Source: Piscinibacter sp. HJYY11 | GTDB lineage: Bacteria; Pseudomonadota; Gammaproteobacteria; Burkholderiales; Burkholderiaceae_C | Direction of reading: 5' to 3' | Assembly (NCBI RefSeq): GCF_016735515.1 | Contig: NZ_JAERQZ010000001.1 | Location: 2,096,746 to 2,160,745, forward strand | DNA length: 64,000 nt | Shown: positions 38,205-46,131 of the stretch, piece by piece | Position numbering within the stretch: the first letter of the stretch is position 1 | Layout: each line of letters begins with the position of its first letter | The notes under the pieces: generated by a model | Database searches by the model: none | What the model was told of the DNA's origin: nothing | Seen by the model: the letters and a program-made list of their open reading frames with translations, nothing else | Translations under genes and position numbers: made by a program

Positions 38205-38978
38205 ATGCCCCACCTGCCCGACCTGGCGAGCGAATTCCGCGGCCGCACGGCACTCGTCACAGGCGCGGCCACCGGCAACGGCGAGGCCATCGCTCGCCGC
38301 CTCTTCGCCGGTGGCGCGAGCCTCGTGGTCTGCGGCCACGACCTGCAAGGGCTGCAAGTGCTGCTGCGCGAGCTCGACCCGCACGGCGAGCGCAGCCGCG
38401 CCGTCGAGGCCGACGTGCGTGACCCGCAGGCCATGGCGCGTGCCGTGTCGGTGGCGGTGCGCGATTTCGGCGGGCTGCAACTCGCCGTCAACAACGCCGG
38501 CGTGACCGGCCCCGCCGACACGCCCACCCACGAGCTGCCGCTGGACGCATGGCGCAGCGTGATCGACACCGACCTCACCGGCATGTTCATCTGCCTCCAG
38601 GCCGAACTGCCGGCGATGCTCGACGGCGGCCGCGGGGCGATCGTCAACCTCTCGTCGGCCAACGGCATCATCGGCGTGGCCGGCCTGTCGGCCTACACCA
38701 CCGCCAAGCACGGCGTCATCGGCCTCACCCGCAGTGCCGCGCTGGAGTACGCCGATCGCGGCATCCGCATCAACTGCATCGGGCCGGGCTACGTGGGCAC
38801 GCCGCGCATCCTGGAGATGCCACAGGAGGTGCTCGACCAGTTCGCCGCGATGCACCCGCTCGGCCGCCTGGCAAGCCGTGAGGAGGTGGCCGAGTTCACC
38901 GCCTTCCTGCTGTCGGACAGGGCCTCCTTCTGCACCGGCGGCTTCTACCTGGTCGACGGTGGGGCCACGGCCCGCTGA
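38205..38978 (+). CDS. Short-chain dehydrogenase/reductase
   Basis: The 257-residue product is a classical SDR with the cofactor loop TGAATGNGEAIA, the NNAG motif in LAVNNAGVTGPA, and the active-site Ser and YxxxK (AYTTAKHG). It ends in a typical SDR tail (FCTGGFYLVDGGATA). It likely oxidises or reduces a hydroxyl/carbonyl with NAD(P). AAGGAG lies 6 bases before ATG 38205, favouring this start over an ATG at 38199. A possible regulator of the AraC family follows 26 bases downstream. Confidence 0.92.
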   Translation: MPHLPDLASEFRGRTALVTGAATGNGEAIARRLFAGGASLVVCGHDLQGLQVLLRELDPHGERSRAVEADVRDPQAMARAVSVAVRDFGGLQLAVNNAGVTGPADTPTHELPLDAWRSVIDTDLTGMFICLQAELPAMLDGGRGAIVNLSSANGIIGVAGLSAYTTAKHGVIGLTRSAALEYADRGIRINCIGPGYVGTPRILEMPQEVLDQFAAMHPLGRLASREEVAEFTAFLLSDRASFCTGGFYLVDGGATAR

Positions 38979-39004
38979 GGTCAACCGTCGACGAAGATGG
39001 CGGC

Positions 39005-39886
39005 ATGAGCGACCGCCTGTTCCTGCGCCTGCCCGAAGACGAGCTGCACGGCCCCGAGGCCGGGCCGATGCCGCAGGCGAGCCTGCAGCCGGTCGTGCTG
39101 CACGCGGCGCTGCGGGGCCATGTGGCCGACATGCTGCTGTACCACGAGACCGTGCCCCGCGATGCCGAGCTGATCGAGCGTGTGGTGCCCGACGGGCACC
39201 TGCGGCTCGTCTTCAATTTCGGTGACGCTCCCTCGACCGCCGAGGCGCCCGGGCTCGTGGCCGGCGTGATCGGCCCCAGCGCGGCGCCCTCGCTCGTGCG
39301 CTTGCGCGGGCGCATGCACGCGTTCTCGCTCACGCTTCGGCCCGGTGCGGCCACCGCACTGCTGGGCGTGCCGGCGGGCGAGTTCAACGGTGCGGCGGTG
39401 CCGCTCGACGCGATATGGGGCCGCGAAGGCGCGGACCTGCAGGCGACACTGGCCGACGAGCGCAGCGACGCCGGCCGCGCCCGGGTGCTGCAGCGCCATC
39501 TGCTGCGCCGGGTGCAAGGGCTGCGCCGCGAATCGCCGGCGCGACAGGTCGACGAGGCCCTGCGCCTGCTCGCCCGCACCGACGCCCCCACTTCCATGGC
39601 CGACATCGCCGGGCGGCTGGGCTGCGGCGAGCGCCGGCTGCAGCAGCTCTTCCATGCCCATGTCGGCCTGCCACCGCGCACCTGGCGCCGGCTGTTGCGA
39701 TTGCAGGTCTGCCTGCGCCGCTTGCGCGAGGTCGAGGGCGGTCCACCGGACTGGGCCGGCCTGGCCGCTGATTGCGGCTTCTACGACCAGCCGCACCTCG
39801 CCAACGAATTCCGGGCCTTGTGCGGCCTGAGCCCGACCGACTACTGGTGCAGCACGATTGCGGGTTCTTCCAAGACACCGGCCTGA
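39005..39886 (+). CDS. AraC-family transcriptional regulator
   Basis: The 293-residue product has an N-terminal sensor region of the DUF6597 type (RVVPDGHLRLVFNFGD) and a C-terminal AraC DNA-binding domain with two helix-turn-helix units (MADIAGRLGCGERRLQQLFH, CGFYDQPHLANEFRALCGLS). It may control one or both flanking SDR genes. It begins 26 bases after the upstream SDR. The effector is unknown. Confidence 0.88.
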   Translation: MSDRLFLRLPEDELHGPEAGPMPQASLQPVVLHAALRGHVADMLLYHETVPRDAELIERVVPDGHLRLVFNFGDAPSTAEAPGLVAGVIGPSAAPSLVRLRGRMHAFSLTLRPGAATALLGVPAGEFNGAAVPLDAIWGREGADLQATLADERSDAGRARVLQRHLLRRVQGLRRESPARQVDEALRLLARTDAPTSMADIAGRLGCGERRLQQLFHAHVGLPPRTWRRLLRLQVCLRRLREVEGGPPDWAGLAADCGFYDQPHLANEFRALCGLSPTDYWCSTIAGSSKTPA

Positions 39887-39928
39887 GCAGCGGCCAAGAT
39901 GGCGGCTCACCGATTGAAGGAGACCGCC

Positions 39929-40822
39929 ATGCCCGACACCCCACGCCCCCTGCAAGGCCACGTCGCCGTGGTCACCGGCGCCAGCCGTGGCGCCGGCCGC
40001 GGCATCGCGCTCGAGCTGGGCGCCGCCGGTGCCACTGTCTACGTCACCGGCCGCAGCACGCGCACGCAAGCCGCCCGCGGCTACGAGCAGATCCTCGCGC
40101 TGTCGAAGCTCGACACGCTGCCGGGCCACATCGACGACACCGCCGACGAGGTCACGCGCCTCGGCGGCCACGGCATCGCGGTGCGCTGCGACCACACGCG
40201 CGAAGACGAGGTGCGCTCGCTCTTCGAGCGCGTCGCGCGCGAGCAGCAGGGCCGGCTCAACCTGCTGGTCAACAACGCCTGGGGCGGGCACGAGACCTTC
40301 GACGGCGTGTTCGATGCGCCCTTCTGGGAACGCCCGCTCACGCACTGGGATTCGATGATGGACCGCGGCGTGCGCAACCACCTCGTGGCCAGCCGCTTTG
40401 CGGCGCCGCTCTTCCTGAAGCAGCAGCGCGGGCTGATCGTCACCACCACCTATTGGGACCGCGGGCACTACCTCAAGGGCAACCTCTACTACGACCTTGC
40501 GAAGTCGGCGATGGTGCGGCTCGCTTTCAGCATGGCCGAGGAACTGAAACTCCATGGCGTGGCGTCGGTGGCGCTCTCGCCGGGCTGGATGCGCACCGAG
40601 TTCGTGTTGCTCGGCCACCAGACCGACGAGGCGCACTGGCAGGAACGGCCCGCGCTCGCCCGCACGGAGTCGCCGCGCTACCTCGGCCGCGCCGTGGCCG
40701 CGCTCGCCGCCGACGCGCAGGTGATGCGCCACACCGGCGAGCTCCTGCGCGTGGGTGACCTCGCCCGCAGCTACGGCTTCACCGACATCGACGGCCGGCA
40801 GCCCGAGCCCTTCGAGCTCTGA
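39929..40822 (+). CDS. Short-chain dehydrogenase/reductase
   Basis: The 297-residue product has the SDR cofactor loop VVTGASRGAGRGIALELG and a variant NNA motif (LLVNNAWGGHET). A candidate active-site YxxxK is YDLAKSAMVRL, in a family member similar to DHRS1-type SDRs (SPGWMRTEFV). GAAGGAGA precedes ATG 39929. It is on the same strand as the AraC regulator and may be its target. Its substrate is unknown. Confidence 0.9.
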   Translation: MPDTPRPLQGHVAVVTGASRGAGRGIALELGAAGATVYVTGRSTRTQAARGYEQILALSKLDTLPGHIDDTADEVTRLGGHGIAVRCDHTREDEVRSLFERVAREQQGRLNLLVNNAWGGHETFDGVFDAPFWERPLTHWDSMMDRGVRNHLVASRFAAPLFLKQQRGLIVTTTYWDRGHYLKGNLYYDLAKSAMVRLAFSMAEELKLHGVASVALSPGWMRTEFVLLGHQTDEAHWQERPALARTESPRYLGRAVAALAADAQVMRHTGELLRVGDLARSYGFTDIDGRQPEPFEL

Positions 40823-40840
40823 GCCGCCTCCAGCTCGCCG

Positions 40841-42499
40841 TCAGCACAGGGTGAGCGCATTGCCCTCGGCATTCACCATGAACCAGCGGTAGCCATAGGC
40901 CGGCAGTTCGATGTCGTAGCTGCCGTCGTCGCGCAACCCGTCGCGCCGGCCGACGAGGATGTCGTGCACGCAGGCACCTTCGACACCGCTGTTGAGCACC
41001 GGCAGGCGCAGCTTGAGGCGCCGGCCGCTGAAGTTGTGCACGGCGATGACCGCCGTGTTCTCGTGCACGCAACGGTGGACCAGCACCTCGCGCTCGCCGG
41101 TGTCGACGAACACGCAGTCGCCCAGGCCGAAGGCCGGGCACTCCTTGCGCCGGCGCAGCATGCGCTCCAGCCAGTTGAGCAGCGAGTCGGGGTCGTGGCG
41201 CTGCTGCTCCACGTTGACGTTGGCAAACCCGTACTCGCCTTCCTCGATGACCGGCAGGGCCAGGGCCTCGGGCGGCGCCGCCGAGAAACCGGCGTTGGGC
41301 TGCGCGCTCCACTGCATCGGCGTGCGCACGGCTTCGCGGTGCGGCAGGCTCAGGTCGTCGCCCATGCCGATCTCGTCGCCGTAGCGAAGCACCGGCGAGC
41401 CGGGCAGCGTGAGCAGGAGGCTGTGCACGAGCTCGAGCCGGCGACGGTCGTTGCCCAGCATGGGCGCAAGGCGCCGCCGCACGCCGCGGTCGTAGAGCTG
41501 CATGTCGGGTTCGGGGCCGAAGGCGCGAAACACCTCCTCGCGCTGCGCCTCGGTGAGGCGGCCGAAGTCGGCCTCGTCGTGGCTGCGCAGGAAGTTGTTC
41601 CACTGGCAGTTGTCGGGCAGCGGCGGCAGCTGCTCCCAGGCGTCCCGCACCGGCGTCGCGTCTTCGCGGGCGAGCGCGAGGAAGAGGTGCTGGTTGAGCC
41701 AGAAGTTGAACGACATGTGGATCTTGTCGCCATCGCCGAAGTAGTCGGGCACGTCTTCGGGCGGCAGGTTGGCCTCGGCCATCAGGCACACGTCGCCGCA
41801 CAACGTCTGCACGTGGTGGCGCAGCTCGCGCAGGTAGTCGTGCGGGTCGGCCTGGCCTTCGGCCGGCAGGTTCTTCAGCTCGATGAGGAAGGGCAAGGCA
41901 TCGATGCGGAACCCCGTCACGCCGAGCTGGAGCCAGTAGCCGGTGATCTTCTCGATCTCGCGACGCACCGCCGGGTTGGCGATGTTGAGCTCGGCCTGGT
42001 GGTCGTAGAAGCGGTGGAAGTAGTAGGCCTTGGCCTCGCGGTCCCAGGTCCAGGTGGTGGTCTGCTCGCCGGGGAAGACGGTGCCCTCGGCCGCATCGGC
42101 CGGCTTCGTCTCCGACCAGACGTAGTAGTCGCGGTAGGGCGAGTGCGGGTCGCGCCGCGCCGCCTGGAACCACGGGTGGTCGATCGAGGTGTGGTTGACG
42201 ACGAGGTCGATCATCACGCGCAGGCCCTTGTCGCGCGCGCTGCGCGAGAACTCGACGAAGTCGCCCAGCGTGCCGAAGCGCGGGTCGACGTTGTAGTAGT
42301 CGGTGATGTCGTAGCCGTTGTCGCGCATGGGCGACGGAAAGAACGGCTGCAGCCACACGCAGTCGACGTTGAGGCCGGCGAGGTACTGCAGCTTGTTCCT
42401 GAGCCCGACGAAATCGCCGATGCCGTCGCCATTGCCGTCGGCGAAGGTCTTGACGTCCAGGCAGTAGATCAGCGCGTTCTTGTACCAGTGCTCGGCCAT
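40841..42499 (-). CDS. GH13 trehalose synthase/alpha-amylase-family enzyme
   Basis: The 552-residue product is a GH13 glycoside hydrolase close to trehalose synthase (TreS), which interconverts maltose and trehalose. The N-terminus (YKNALIYCLDVKTFADGNGD) and the conserved regions DLVVNHTS, GFRIDALPFL (nucleophile Asp), CLMAEANL (acid/base Glu) and LRSHDEADFG (transition-state Asp) are all present. A GAGGAG site precedes ATG 42499. A C-terminal maltokinase domain seen in some TreS fusions is absent. It is divergent from an LLM-family oxidoreductase. Hydrolytic amylase activity cannot be excluded. Confidence 0.88.
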   Translation of the reverse strand: MAEHWYKNALIYCLDVKTFADGNGDGIGDFVGLRNKLQYLAGLNVDCVWLQPFFPSPMRDNGYDITDYYNVDPRFGTLGDFVEFSRSARDKGLRVMIDLVVNHTSIDHPWFQAARRDPHSPYRDYYVWSETKPADAAEGTVFPGEQTTTWTWDREAKAYYFHRFYDHQAELNIANPAVRREIEKITGYWLQLGVTGFRIDALPFLIELKNLPAEGQADPHDYLRELRHHVQTLCGDVCLMAEANLPPEDVPDYFGDGDKIHMSFNFWLNQHLFLALAREDATPVRDAWEQLPPLPDNCQWNNFLRSHDEADFGRLTEAQREEVFRAFGPEPDMQLYDRGVRRRLAPMLGNDRRRLELVHSLLLTLPGSPVLRYGDEIGMGDDLSLPHREAVRTPMQWSAQPNAGFSAAPPEALALPVIEEGEYGFANVNVEQQRHDPDSLLNWLERMLRRRKECPAFGLGDCVFVDTGEREVLVHRCVHENTAVIAVHNFSGRRLKLRLPVLNSGVEGACVHDILVGRRDGLRDDGSYDIELPAYGYRWFMVNAEGNALTLC

Positions 42500-42595
42500 G
42501 CGCGGGCTCCTCGCGTTGTGTGCTGCGCGAAAGCGGCAAGGCACATGCCGCGGCTTCGGGCCACCCGCACGGAACGGCGCTTGCCGATGGGCACC

Positions 42596-43585
42596 ATGAC
42601 CCGCATCAGCTACCACGTCTCACACGAGCAGCATTCGCCCAGGGATCTGCTGCACTACGTCCAGCTCGCCGAGGGCGCCGGCTTCGACGCGGCCTTCAGC
42701 TCCGACCACCTGCAGCCCTGGGGGCCGGCGCAGGGGCACTCGGGCTTCACCTGGTCATGGCTGGGCGCGGCGCTGCAGGCGACGCAGCGGCTGCACTTCT
42801 CGGCCATCACCGTGCCCGGCGGCTGGCGTTACCACCCGGTGGTGCTGGCGCAGGCCATCTCCACACTGGCGGTGATGTACCCGGGCCGCGTGCCCTGGGT
42901 CGCACTCGGCAGCGGCGAGGCGCTCAACGAGGCCTGCATCGGCAGCGGCTGGCCGGCGAAACCGGAGCGGCAGCAACGCTTGCAGAAGGCGGCACTGGCG
43001 ATGCGTGCGCTGATGGCGGGCGAGCGGGTGTCGCAGCCAGCGCCGGTGCCGCTCGACCACGCGCGGCTGTGGACGCGGCCCGACACACCGGTGCCGCTGG
43101 TCGGTGCGGCCACGAGCGTCGAGACGGCGCGCTGGATGGGTGGCTGGGCCGACGGGCTGCTCACCGTGGCCTCGCGTTTCGAGGACCTGCAGGCCATCGT
43201 GCAGGCCTTCCGTGACGGAGGCGGCGAGGGCAAGCCGGTGCACCTGAAGGTCGACGTGTGCTGGGCCGCGAGCGACGACGAGGCGCTGCAGGCCGCGCAT
43301 TCGCAGTGGCGCTACAACGCCGCGCCCGGCGATGCCGATGAAGACGCCCGCGAGCCGGAAGACTTCGACCGCCTCACGCGCCACATCACGCCGGACGCGA
43401 TGCGCGAGCACGTCTTCGTCTCGCACGAACTGGAGGCGCACGTCGAGCACCTGCGCCGCTGGGCGAGCGTGGGCGTCGACACGCTCGACATCCACCAGGT
43501 CGCCGGCGACCAGGCCGCGTTCATCCGGCGCTTCGGCGAACAGGTGCTGCCTGCGCTGCGCTTGGCGTCTGTTCGACCGGCGTGA
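42596..43585 (+). CDS. Luciferase-like (LLM) flavin oxidoreductase
   Basis: The 329-residue product resembles the TIGR03885 group of LLM-class flavin-dependent oxidoreductases (MTRISYHVSHEQHSPRDLLH, AEGAGFDAAFSSDHLQPWG, GVDTLDIHQVAGDQ). ATG 42596 matches the group's start, and ATG 42587 is an alternative. Its divergent partner is a TreS-like enzyme, an arrangement I believe recurs in related genomes. The 3' end overlaps nnrD on the opposite strand by 65 bases. The substrate and the flavin type (FMN, or F420 in some relatives) are not determined. Confidence 0.86.
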   Translation: MTRISYHVSHEQHSPRDLLHYVQLAEGAGFDAAFSSDHLQPWGPAQGHSGFTWSWLGAALQATQRLHFSAITVPGGWRYHPVVLAQAISTLAVMYPGRVPWVALGSGEALNEACIGSGWPAKPERQQRLQKAALAMRALMAGERVSQPAPVPLDHARLWTRPDTPVPLVGAATSVETARWMGGWADGLLTVASRFEDLQAIVQAFRDGGGEGKPVHLKVDVCWAASDDEALQAAHSQWRYNAAPGDADEDAREPEDFDRLTRHITPDAMREHVFVSHELEAHVEHLRRWASVGVDTLDIHQVAGDQAAFIRRFGEQVLPALRLASVRPA

Positions 43586-44462
43586 AGCGGCCGCGGTCGA
43601 GGGGCGCCAGGCTCCCGATGAGCGCCGGCACCTGCGCGAGCAACTCGCTCGCGAGAAAGCCCACCGCGCCCAGCCGGTCGCCGGCGCGTGCGTGCACCGC
43701 CACGCCCCAGGCCGCAGCCTGCAGCAGCGGCGCGCCGCGGGCCGCGAAGCCCACCATCAGGCCGGCGAGGACATCGCCCGAGCCGGCGGTGGCAAGGCCC
43801 GGGTTGGCGTTCTCGTGCACCCAGGTCTCGCCCAGCGGGTCGGCGATCACGGTGGTCGCGCCCTTGAGCGCGACGACCGCGTTCCACCAGCGGGCCGCCT
43901 CGCGTGCGGCGCTTTCGGCATCGTCCAGCACGGCGCCTTTGTCATGGCCGGTGAGGTGGGCCATCTCGCCGGCATGCGGCGTGAGCAGCACCGGGTGACC
44001 GGCGACCGGCTCGCGCGTGGCGCCCCCCATCGCCGCGGCGTCGAGGATCGTCGGCAGCTCCGGGTGGCGCTGGCGCAGCGCCTGGGTCAGGTCGATGGCC
44101 GCCGCTTCATCCTGCATGCCGGGGCCGACCAGCACGGCGCTCGCGCGGCGAAGGGCGGTGTCGAGCTGCGACAGGCCTGAGGGGTCTAGCCCGCCGAGCG
44201 AGGTCTCGGGCAGCCCGACGACCCGCAGCTCCGGCATCGCCACCGCCACGTGCATCGCAACGGATTCGCCGGTCGCCACGAGCACCTTGCCTGCACCGGC
44301 CCGCAAGGCGGCCTGCGCGGCGAGCAGGGCGGCCCCGGGGATCTCGCGGCTGCCCGCGATCAGCACCACGCGGCCTCGCGATTCCTTGTCGCAGCCCGCG
44401 TCGATCGTCGGCAAGGGCCAGTGGCGCAGCGCGCCGGTGTCGAGCACACGGCGGCGGTTCAT
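43521..44462 (-). CDS. nnrD: ADP-dependent NAD(P)H-hydrate dehydratase
   Basis: NnrD repairs hydrated NAD(P)H. The 313-residue product has the ribokinase-like fold with GRVVLIAGSREIPGAALLAA near the N-terminus and the catalytic GLATAGSGDVLAGLMVGF motif. It lacks the epimerase (NnrE) half that is fused in E. coli-type proteins. Its ATG overlaps the stop of the histidine phosphatase gene by four bases, and its tail overlaps the convergent LLM gene by 65 bases. Confidence 0.94.
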   Translation of the reverse strand: MNRRRVLDTGALRHWPLPTIDAGCDKESRGRVVLIAGSREIPGAALLAAQAALRAGAGKVLVATGESVAMHVAVAMPELRVVGLPETSLGGLDPSGLSQLDTALRRASAVLVGPGMQDEAAAIDLTQALRQRHPELPTILDAAAMGGATREPVAGHPVLLTPHAGEMAHLTGHDKGAVLDDAESAAREAARWWNAVVALKGATTVIADPLGETWVHENANPGLATAGSGDVLAGLMVGFAARGAPLLQAAAWGVAVHARAGDRLGAVGFLASELLAQVPALIGSLAPLDRGRFTPVEQTPSAAQAAPVRRSAG

Positions 44463-45241
44463 GGCTTGGCGGCCACCGGCACGTCGGGCTCGGCCGTGAC
44501 CGGCGTGCCGTCCTGCGTCAGCGGCGAGACGAAGTTGATGAGGCGCGGCACCAGCTTGCCGATGGAGCCCTGCGCCGGGTCGTACTCATAGGCCGTCACG
44601 CCGCAGTTGGGCACGTCGGCCTGGCGGTCGATGTCGAGGATCTCTGCCTCGCTCTTGCATTCCAGCAGGTAGCGCAGGCAGTTGACGGTGACCTGGTGCG
44701 CCACCACCAGCACACGCTCACGCCGGTACTCGCGCGTCACCATCTCGATCACGCTGCGCAGACGCAGGATCACGTCGCACCAGCTCTCGCCCCCCGGCGG
44801 GCGGAAGTAGAACTTGCCGACGTGGGCGCGCTGCTCGGCGAGTTCGGGGTATTTCTGGCGGATGCCCAGCACGGTGAGGCGGTCGAGGATGCCGAACTCC
44901 TTCTCGCGCAGGCGTTCATCGCGCTCGAGGGTGATGGCGCCGCGGGCGATGCCCGCGGCGGCCAGCAGCCGCTCGGCCGTGGCCTGTGCCCGTACATACG
45001 GCGAGCACAGCACCACGCGGGGCTGCTGCGCCGGCGGCAGGGCGCCGAACCAGCGCCCGACCGCATCGGCCTGCTGCTCGCCCAGGGGCGAGAGCGGCAC
45101 GTCCATGTCGCGCGCGGCGATGTCGATCAGCGTGTGCCCGGCGGCCTCCGCCCGGTCACGCGCGACGTTCCCCGCGCTCTGCCCATGCCGCACGACATAG
45201 AGCCACTGGGGCCACTTCTGCTCGGACGGCTGGGCAGTCAT
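44459..45241 (-). CDS. Histidine phosphatase-family protein
   Basis: The 260-residue product is a histidine phosphatase/phosphoglycerate-mutase superfamily member with the catalytic LYVVRHGQSAGN motif and a second His in VLVVAHQVTVNCLRYL. Such enzymes remove phosphate from small metabolites or proteins. The substrate is unknown. It is followed by nnrD (4-base overlap) and preceded by a GlsB-like membrane gene (7 bases), forming a small operon of housekeeping and stress functions. Confidence 0.93.
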   Translation of the reverse strand: MTAQPSEQKWPQWLYVVRHGQSAGNVARDRAEAAGHTLIDIAARDMDVPLSPLGEQQADAVGRWFGALPPAQQPRVVLCSPYVRAQATAERLLAAAGIARGAITLERDERLREKEFGILDRLTVLGIRQKYPELAEQRAHVGKFYFRPPGGESWCDVILRLRSVIEMVTREYRRERVLVVAHQVTVNCLRYLLECKSEAEILDIDRQADVPNCGVTAYEYDPAQGSIGKLVPRLINFVSPLTQDGTPVTAEPDVPVAAKP

Positions 45242-45248
45242 GCCGTCG

Positions 45249-45518
45249 TCAGCGTGCGGAGCCTCGACGGAACAGGTTGACGATGGCCAGGAGGATCACG
45301 GCGCCGAGCAGCGAGACCCCCAGGCCCGCGATGCTGAAGTCGTTGCTGTTGATCGTGCCCGTGCCGAGCAGCGGGGCGAGCAGGAAGCCGCCCAGGAAGG
45401 CGCCGACGATGCCGACCACCACGTTCAGGATCACGCCCTGTTGGGCGTCGGTGCGCATGATCATGCTGGCGACCCAACCGATAAGACCGCCGACGATGAG
45501 CCAGATGATGAAGTTCAT
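45249..45518 (-). CDS. GlsB/YeaQ/YmgE-family small membrane protein
   Basis: The 89-residue product matches the transglycosylase-associated (GlsB/YeaQ/YmgE) family, a three-helix membrane protein with the glycine-rich pattern FIIWLIVGGLIGWVASMIM and NVVVGIVGAFLGGFLLAPL. These are stress-induced proteins of unresolved function. GGAG precedes ATG 45518. Confidence 0.93.
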   Translation of the reverse strand: MNFIIWLIVGGLIGWVASMIMRTDAQQGVILNVVVGIVGAFLGGFLLAPLLGTGTINSNDFSIAGLGVSLLGAVILLAIVNLFRRGSAR

Positions 45519-45632
45519 GACCGTTCTCCAGTGAAGTTCAAGGTGCGGGCAAGTTACCCGGCACCTTGCAACGGCACGAGCGGAGAAGGTCGCAAACGGT
45601 CGTAGGCGGGGGCCTACGCCCCGAGGCCGGCG

Positions 45633-45917
45633 TCAGAAGAGGCCGCGCGCCACCTCGTAGACCGCGAGCAGCAGGCCGCTCACGATCAGGTTGGCTGCCA
45701 GGTGCCGGCCACCGGCGCCGACACGGATGCCGATGCGGGCCGACACGCACGCCCACAGCATCACGAGCAGCAGCGCACCGGCATCGGCCTTGGTCAGCTC
45801 CATGCGGGCGACATGGGCCAGGCCCACCGCGAGGACCCACAGGCCCGAGCCCATGACGGCGGCGGCCGTGAGTTCGTTGAAACCGGGCCGGCGAAGCGGC
45901 ACACCGATGAATTTCAT
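45633..45917 (-). CDS. Small membrane protein of unknown function
   Basis: The 94-residue product has probable membrane helices at about residues 17-37, 43-60 and 70-90 (LAANLIVSGLLLAVYEVARG). I do not recognise a family. It lies upstream of the GlsB-like gene on the same strand, and the 114-base gap suggests its own transcript. It is transcribed away from the atzF cluster. Confidence 0.6.
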   Translation of the reverse strand: MKFIGVPLRRPGFNELTAAAVMGSGLWVLAVGLAHVARMELTKADAGALLLVMLWACVSARIGIRVGAGGRHLAANLIVSGLLLAVYEVARGLF

Positions 45918-46091
45918 GACAGGTACGGCAAGGGAAAAACGACCCCGGAAGGTTAGCGGCTGTACCGGCGGTTACCGGGCCGAATAGCGGGCACTAGTTC
46001 CCGCTTGTCGCCCGACTGCGCGCAGTGCGGGGTCGGGTCGCCCTGCCATTTCCGCCCTCGCCTAAACCGACTGGCATGTGTCCTGCTTTGT

Positions 46092-46105
46092 TCTTGCATA
46101 CAAGA
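46092..46105. promoter_or_regulatory. Candidate GntR-type operator upstream of atzF
   Basis: TCTTG-CATA-CAAGA is a near-perfect dyad 27 bases before the atzF start. FCD-type GntR regulators often bind short palindromes with a TTGTATACAA-like core, and such a regulator gene ends this cluster (52670-53401). Whether it binds here is inferred from position and likeness. Confidence 0.5.
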
Positions 46106-46131
46106 TGGCATGCACAAGGACAGGGCAGAAC

